A stretch of DNA of 64,000 nucleotides from a bacterium (GTDB lineage: Bacteria; Krumholzibacteriota; Krumholzibacteriia; LZORAL124-64-63), in assembly GCA_016712675.1 (NCBI GenBank), contig JADJQR010000001.1, forward strand, positions 1-64,000, read 5' to 3'. Positions 60,382 through 64,000 of this stretch are shown in pieces. A model generated the notes under the pieces. That model was not told the DNA's origin. It searched no databases and worked only from the letters and a program-made list of their open reading frames with translations. Each line of letters starts with the position of its first letter. The stretch's first letter is position 1. A program made the position numbers and the translations under genes.

Positions 60382-61591
60382 GTGTCCAGACTGTCCCTGT
60401 CGGCCGCCGCACTCCTGTCATGCCTTTTGCCGTCGTTCGCCTTCGCGGCACCGGGTGCCGGGGCCATCTCCCTTTCCTTCAACACATCCGCCCGGGCCGC
60501 GGGCATGGGCGACACCGGCGTGGCTACGGTCTGGGGCGGCGACACCAATGTCTGGGCCAATCCGGCGATGCTCGCCTTCCGCCCCGGCCTGCGCTACGGG
60601 ACCATGCACTCGAAGCTGGCCAAGGGCCTGGCCGAGAACATCTTCATCGACAAGAAGGAGCTGACCCTCGGTGTGCCGGGCGCGGGCCTGCTGCTTGCCG
60701 ATGGGCCGATCGACCACGTGTACCTGGACTTGGGCCTGCAGCAGGGTACCGACGAGTCGGGCAACCCCACGGGCCTCTTCCAGTCGTACATGAAGTCGCA
60801 GTCGTGGGGCGTGGCGCTCGGTGCAGCCGACATACTGCGGCTCACGAAGGTGGCGGACATCGGCGGCTGGTTCGATGTGGCCGGCGGCATCGTTTGGAAG
60901 GACTTCCAGGACCAGCTCGCCGGCGACGGCGTGATCCAGGACGCGCACGGCGCCGGCCGCGGCGAGGCCTCGGCCCGCGACCAAGGCTGGGTCGCGCGTG
61001 TGACGCCCCCTGAACACGCTGGAGCGTTGGTTCCCCGCGGACGCCCCGATCGGTGTCCGGATCGACGCCAGCTACGGCCACGCGAAGCTGAATAGCACGA
61101 ACGAGATGATCGTCCACGTCGACGCCGACCAATCCGATCCCATGCCGACCGTGTACCTGTCCGGCTGGGCCCTGCACGGCGAGGTGCTGGCCGGGCGAAA
61201 CCTGCTGGAGAACGTTCCGATGTGGGCGCGCGATGCCGTGGCGCCGTTGATGGCGTTCACGGCCACGTGGCAGACGATGGTACCCGGCCACCGCTGGACC
61301 GGCACCGACTACGAGTACGTGCGCGACGACAGCGGCGCCTTCGACGAGGAAGGCTGGGGCTGGGAACTGTCGCTGCTGAACATCATGCACCTGCGGCGTG
61401 GCCACGTGAAGGTGCCGTATGGCGACATCGACGGCGACACCGAAGGCTGGGGTCTCAGCCTGCAGGCCGGTCGCTGGGGCGGCGTGCGGTATGACAAGGC
61501 AACGGTGCCGCAGGCTCGGGGGTTGCCGACGGTGGAGCGGGAGGGGTGGCAGGTTTGGGTGGATTTGGTGGAGGTGGCGGGGGGGATCTAG
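60382..61591 (+). pseudogene. PorV/UPF0164-like outer-membrane protein, broken by a one-base frameshift
   Basis: A GTG at 60382 follows GGGAGGT by 6 bases. The signal peptide ends FAFAAPG. The PorV/PorQ-like opening has SFNTSARAAGMGDTGVATVW, DTNVWANPAMLAF. The frame is lost at the C5 run 61006-61010. Removing one C joins VARVTP to LNTLERWFPADAPIGVRIDA, and the barrel continues to ..VDLVEVAGGI at 61591, about 402 residues in all. The rest looks intact, so this may be an assembly error rather than decay. PorV-type barrels serve C-terminal-domain-dependent secretion in FCB bacteria, which would fit the many FlgD-like tails here. Confidence 0.75.
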
Positions 61592-61763
61592 GTCCCGCCG
61601 TGGCGCGTACAGTATCCGGACGAGGCGCTTGACTCCGTGGTGTGGTCGCCGATCCGGCGTTTGGTGGTTGTTCGCGGGCGCGCCGATGCTATGATCCCTC
61701 CGGATCGGCAACGGCGCGCCGCGCCCCGCAAAGACCGTGAAGCACCGTGATCGGAGCTGCCGC

Positions 61764-63755
61764 ATGGGCCGGCGATTCCACCAGTACGAGATGGGGGAGC
61801 AGATCGGGAGCGGGGGCATGGCCTCCGTGTACTGGGGCCGCAACGTCAATCTCGATTCGCCGGTCGCGATCAAGATCCTGCATCCGGCCCTCACCTACGA
61901 CGCGGGCTTCCTGGCGCGCTTCGAACAGGAGGCGCGCACCACCGCCGCGATCCAGAGCCCGAACATCGTCAACGTCATCGACAGCGGCAGCGAGAACGAT
62001 ACCTACTTCATCGTCATGGAACTGGTCGACGGCGCCGACATGGCGCGGATCTTCGCCGATCTCGCCGCCGCGTCCGGAGGCCCCACCCCGCTGCCGCCGG
62101 AGATCTGCCTGCTGATCCTGGAAGAGGTGGCGTATGGTCTGCGCGCGGCGCACGAGAAGGGCATCTGGCACCGCGACATCAAGCCCAGCAACATCATGCT
62201 CGATCGCCAGGGGTGCGTGCGTGTGACCGACTTCGGGCTCGCGCGCGACAGCGGCCGTGCCCCGGACCTGGACCTGACCCGCACGGGCATCGTGCTGGGG
62301 ACGCCGTCGTACATGTCCCCGGAGCAGGCGGCCGGCGAGAAGCTGGACGGCCGCACCGATGTGTTCTCCCTGGGCGTCGTGGCCTATCAGTGGTTGAGCG
62401 GCAGCAAACCGTTCATCGGCTCTCCGAGCGAAGTCCAGCAGAAGATCATCGACTCGGAGCCGGCGCCACTGTCGACGACGGAACTGCCGTGGATCACGCC
62501 GCAGATGCAGGCGCTCCTCGACGGTTCACTGCACAAGCTCCGCGACAAGCGCTTTCCCACCATGGACGCCTTCCTGGCCGCGCTGCGAGCCGCCATGGAG
62601 AGCATCGATCCCGGGGGCCGCATCGCCATCAACCGCCGTGAGCATCTGCGACGCTTCGCCCAGGATCCCCACGCAGCGGCCCAGCAGTTGCGCCACGACA
62701 GCGTGCAGGTTCACCTGCGGCGCGGGCTTCTCCTGAAGGACATGGGGCTCGACAAGCTGGACGACGCGCTGTTCGAGTTCCGCTACGTGCGCGCCCTGGA
62801 ACCGGCCAACGAGAAGGCGAACGAGGCGCTGCGCGAGTTGGAGCGGCGGCACGGGAATTCCGGTTCGAAGCGATCAGTTGGTCCCGACGGCACGCGCGTG
62901 CTGCCGAGGATCGTGTCGGGATCGGCGGTGGTTGCGAGCGAGGAACCGCGTCGACGTCGAGTCCCTCGACGCTGGCTGTGGCTCGCCGTCGCGATTCCGT
63001 TCGTCATGCTGGCCCTGCTCGCGCTGCGCGGAATGCTGCGGCCATCACGGGACCTGGCGGCGACGGATCCGGAACCGTCTGCGGCGCCGGCGCTGGCACA
63101 GGCGCTGCCGGCCCTTCGCGATACGAGCGCCGGCGAGACAGCGGTCCCGGGGGATCCGCCGGCTACCGCCACGAGCATTCCCGAGGCTTCGATCACCGTG
63201 CCGGTCACCGGCCGCGCGGCGGAGGCTGCGCCCCCCGTAGTGGCGGCGCCGCCGCGAGTCACGTGGTCGGTCCAGGAAGAGGTCACGGTCCTGCTGGATG
63301 GCGCCGAGATCTGGCGTGGCAGCGGCAAGGGCGGCGGCGATCTGGCCCCCGATCGTATCGGCAATCTGCTGGTGCGGGACGAGTCCACGTTCGCCAGCCT
63401 CTCACAGTCGGTTGGTCCCCTTGCACCGGGCCAGGTCCAGGCGCTTGGCCCCCTGGTGTTCGCGCGGGGGCGGTTGCAGATCTTCGGCCGGGACGGCATG
63501 ATGGCGCGTATCGACGGCCGGGAGATCGATGCCATCGATGGGACCACCGAGACGTTCCCCATCGGGGAGGGCGACCACGTGCTGTCGGTGTGCATGCCGG
63601 GCCGGACGATCAAGGCCGTGACGATCGTAGTCGACACCGGTTCGACGTCCCTGAGTCTCATGGATTCGAAGCAAGACTGCGCGGACTACCGGTTCACGAT
63701 CACGCGCGGTCTGCTGCACAAGATCGCCATCCGTTCAGAGAAGGCGGGAGGTTGA
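61764..63755 (+). CDS. Membrane Ser/Thr protein kinase with a TonB/PEGA-like periplasmic part
   Basis: 663 residues from the ATG at 61764 (GGAG 8 bases upstream). The kinase domain has GSGGMASVYWG, K37 (VAIKIL), IWHRDIKPSN, DFGLARD and MSPEQAAG. A TPR-like stretch follows (VHLRRGLLLKDMGLDKLDDA). TM helix at about 405-427 (LWLAVAIPFVMLALLALRGM). A Pro/Ala-rich linker leads to a periplasmic beta domain (VTVLLDGAEIWRGSGKGG, TETFPIGEGDHVLSVCMPGR), PEGA-like. Unlike the kinase at 52618 it keeps HRD. The next gene follows by 3 bases. Confidence 0.9.
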   Translation: MGRRFHQYEMGEQIGSGGMASVYWGRNVNLDSPVAIKILHPALTYDAGFLARFEQEARTTAAIQSPNIVNVIDSGSENDTYFIVMELVDGADMARIFADLAAASGGPTPLPPEICLLILEEVAYGLRAAHEKGIWHRDIKPSNIMLDRQGCVRVTDFGLARDSGRAPDLDLTRTGIVLGTPSYMSPEQAAGEKLDGRTDVFSLGVVAYQWLSGSKPFIGSPSEVQQKIIDSEPAPLSTTELPWITPQMQALLDGSLHKLRDKRFPTMDAFLAALRAAMESIDPGGRIAINRREHLRRFAQDPHAAAQQLRHDSVQVHLRRGLLLKDMGLDKLDDALFEFRYVRALEPANEKANEALRELERRHGNSGSKRSVGPDGTRVLPRIVSGSAVVASEEPRRRRVPRRWLWLAVAIPFVMLALLALRGMLRPSRDLAATDPEPSAAPALAQALPALRDTSAGETAVPGDPPATATSIPEASITVPVTGRAAEAAPPVVAAPPRVTWSVQEEVTVLLDGAEIWRGSGKGGGDLAPDRIGNLLVRDESTFASLSQSVGPLAPGQVQALGPLVFARGRLQIFGRDGMMARIDGREIDAIDGTTETFPIGEGDHVLSVCMPGRTIKAVTIVVDTGSTSLSLMDSKQDCADYRFTITRGLLHKIAIRSEKAGG

Positions 63756-63758
63756 CGC

Positions 63759-64000
63759 ATGGGCATCAAGGGAGCCGGCCGACCTGTGACCGCGCGGGCA
63801 CCGTTCGTGGTCTCGCTCCTGGTCTTCACGGCCCTGGCGGTCGGCGCCCGGGCGCAGGGGGAATTCGATGCTCGCGGCGAGCTGACGCTGGCTCACGGCG
63901 AGTACATCACGAGGGACTTTGAGCGTGCCCGCGACCGCCTCGAACGCATCCTGGGCGCCAACACGACGGACAGCCTGCGGCTCGAGGCCCTTGCCCTGCA
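63759..64000 (+). CDS. Start of a secreted TPR-like protein, cut by the window end
   Basis: The first 80 codons are visible. The signal peptide is about 1-33 (FTALAVGARAQ), then a helical repeat-like start: ARGELTLAHGEYITRDFERA, RDRLERILGANTTDSLRLEA. GGGAGG precedes the ATG, 3 bases after the kinase stop, so it is in the kinase operon and may be the kinase's periplasmic partner. Confidence 0.7.
   Translation, partial: MGIKGAGRPVTARAPFVVSLLVFTALAVGARAQGEFDARGELTLAHGEYITRDFERARDRLERILGANTTDSLRLEALAL

Noticed and set aside
1-64000. CRISPR array, rRNA or prophage structural genes
   Set aside because: No regularly spaced repeats, rRNA-like conserved stretches or phage capsid, tail or terminase proteins were seen on either strand.

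Overview
The window is high-GC bacterial DNA (roughly two thirds G+C in most places) from a diderm. It encodes many signal peptides, lipoboxes and outer-membrane beta-barrels. Several secreted proteins end in a PNPFNP / FlgD-like C-terminal domain of the kind used by FCB-group and related candidate phyla. I infer a Krumholzibacteriota/Eisenbacteria-like lineage, but no rRNA or other phylogenetic marker is present to prove it. I saw no tRNA, rRNA or CRISPR array.

Region 1 (1-13.86 kb) is accessory and built from two diverged copies of one unit. Each copy reads: DUF1016/YhcG nuclease-like gene (minus), small secreted FlgD-domain protein (plus), FGE/SUMF1-fold secreted protein (plus), a ~150 bp repeat, a FlgD-domain remnant, a second FGE-fold protein, the ~150 bp repeat again, and an HNH endonuclease gene (minus; broken in copy 1, intact in copy 2). 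The four FGE-fold genes carry what looks like the variable region of a diversity-generating retroelement (DGR). In their last ~110 bases, 15 codon columns vary and all 60 codons in those columns end in C (NNC), while the codons between them are almost invariant. A small DNA hairpin starts at the first base after every one of the four stop codons. No reverse transcriptase or template repeat is in the window, so the retroelement must lie elsewhere or be lost. In unit copy 1 the DUF1016 gene is split by a ~1.96 kb element with 12-bp inverted ends and a possible 3-bp target duplication. That element carries two paralogous DUF1670 genes and no transposase that I recognise.

Region 2 (13.9-28.4 kb) is mostly housekeeping and envelope: a HtrA/DegP protease, a ferredoxin, an HD-domain protein, small secreted and barrel proteins, a PhnD-type binding protein next to a chemoreceptor, a barrel/lipoprotein pair, a HAD phosphatase with a short asparaginase-like protein, a 2Fe-2S ferredoxin with an AI-2E family permease, and an SDR oxidoreductase with pyruvate kinase.

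Region 3 (28.5-42.1 kb) holds a five-gene minus-strand operon (CsgG/TPR lipoprotein, two barrels, a lipoprotein, a beta-propeller lipoprotein), a beta-helix lipoprotein, and a CusA-type heavy-metal efflux operon headed by a Cys-rich secreted peptide.

Region 4 (42.5-64 kb) is rich in secretion and signalling. A C39-like peptidase with dockerin repeats lies next to a cohesin-like lipoprotein. There is an ECF-type sigma factor. Two receiver-domain proteins fused to acyltransferase-like domains lie beside an FHA-GAF histidine kinase and a Ser/Thr kinase with TPRs. Further on are an A/T-richer 884-residue secreted protein, aminofutalosine synthase (mqnE), a frameshifted PorV-like barrel, and a second Ser/Thr kinase followed by a gene cut by the window end. 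Single-base indels, mostly in homopolymers, break several otherwise good genes and may be assembly errors.
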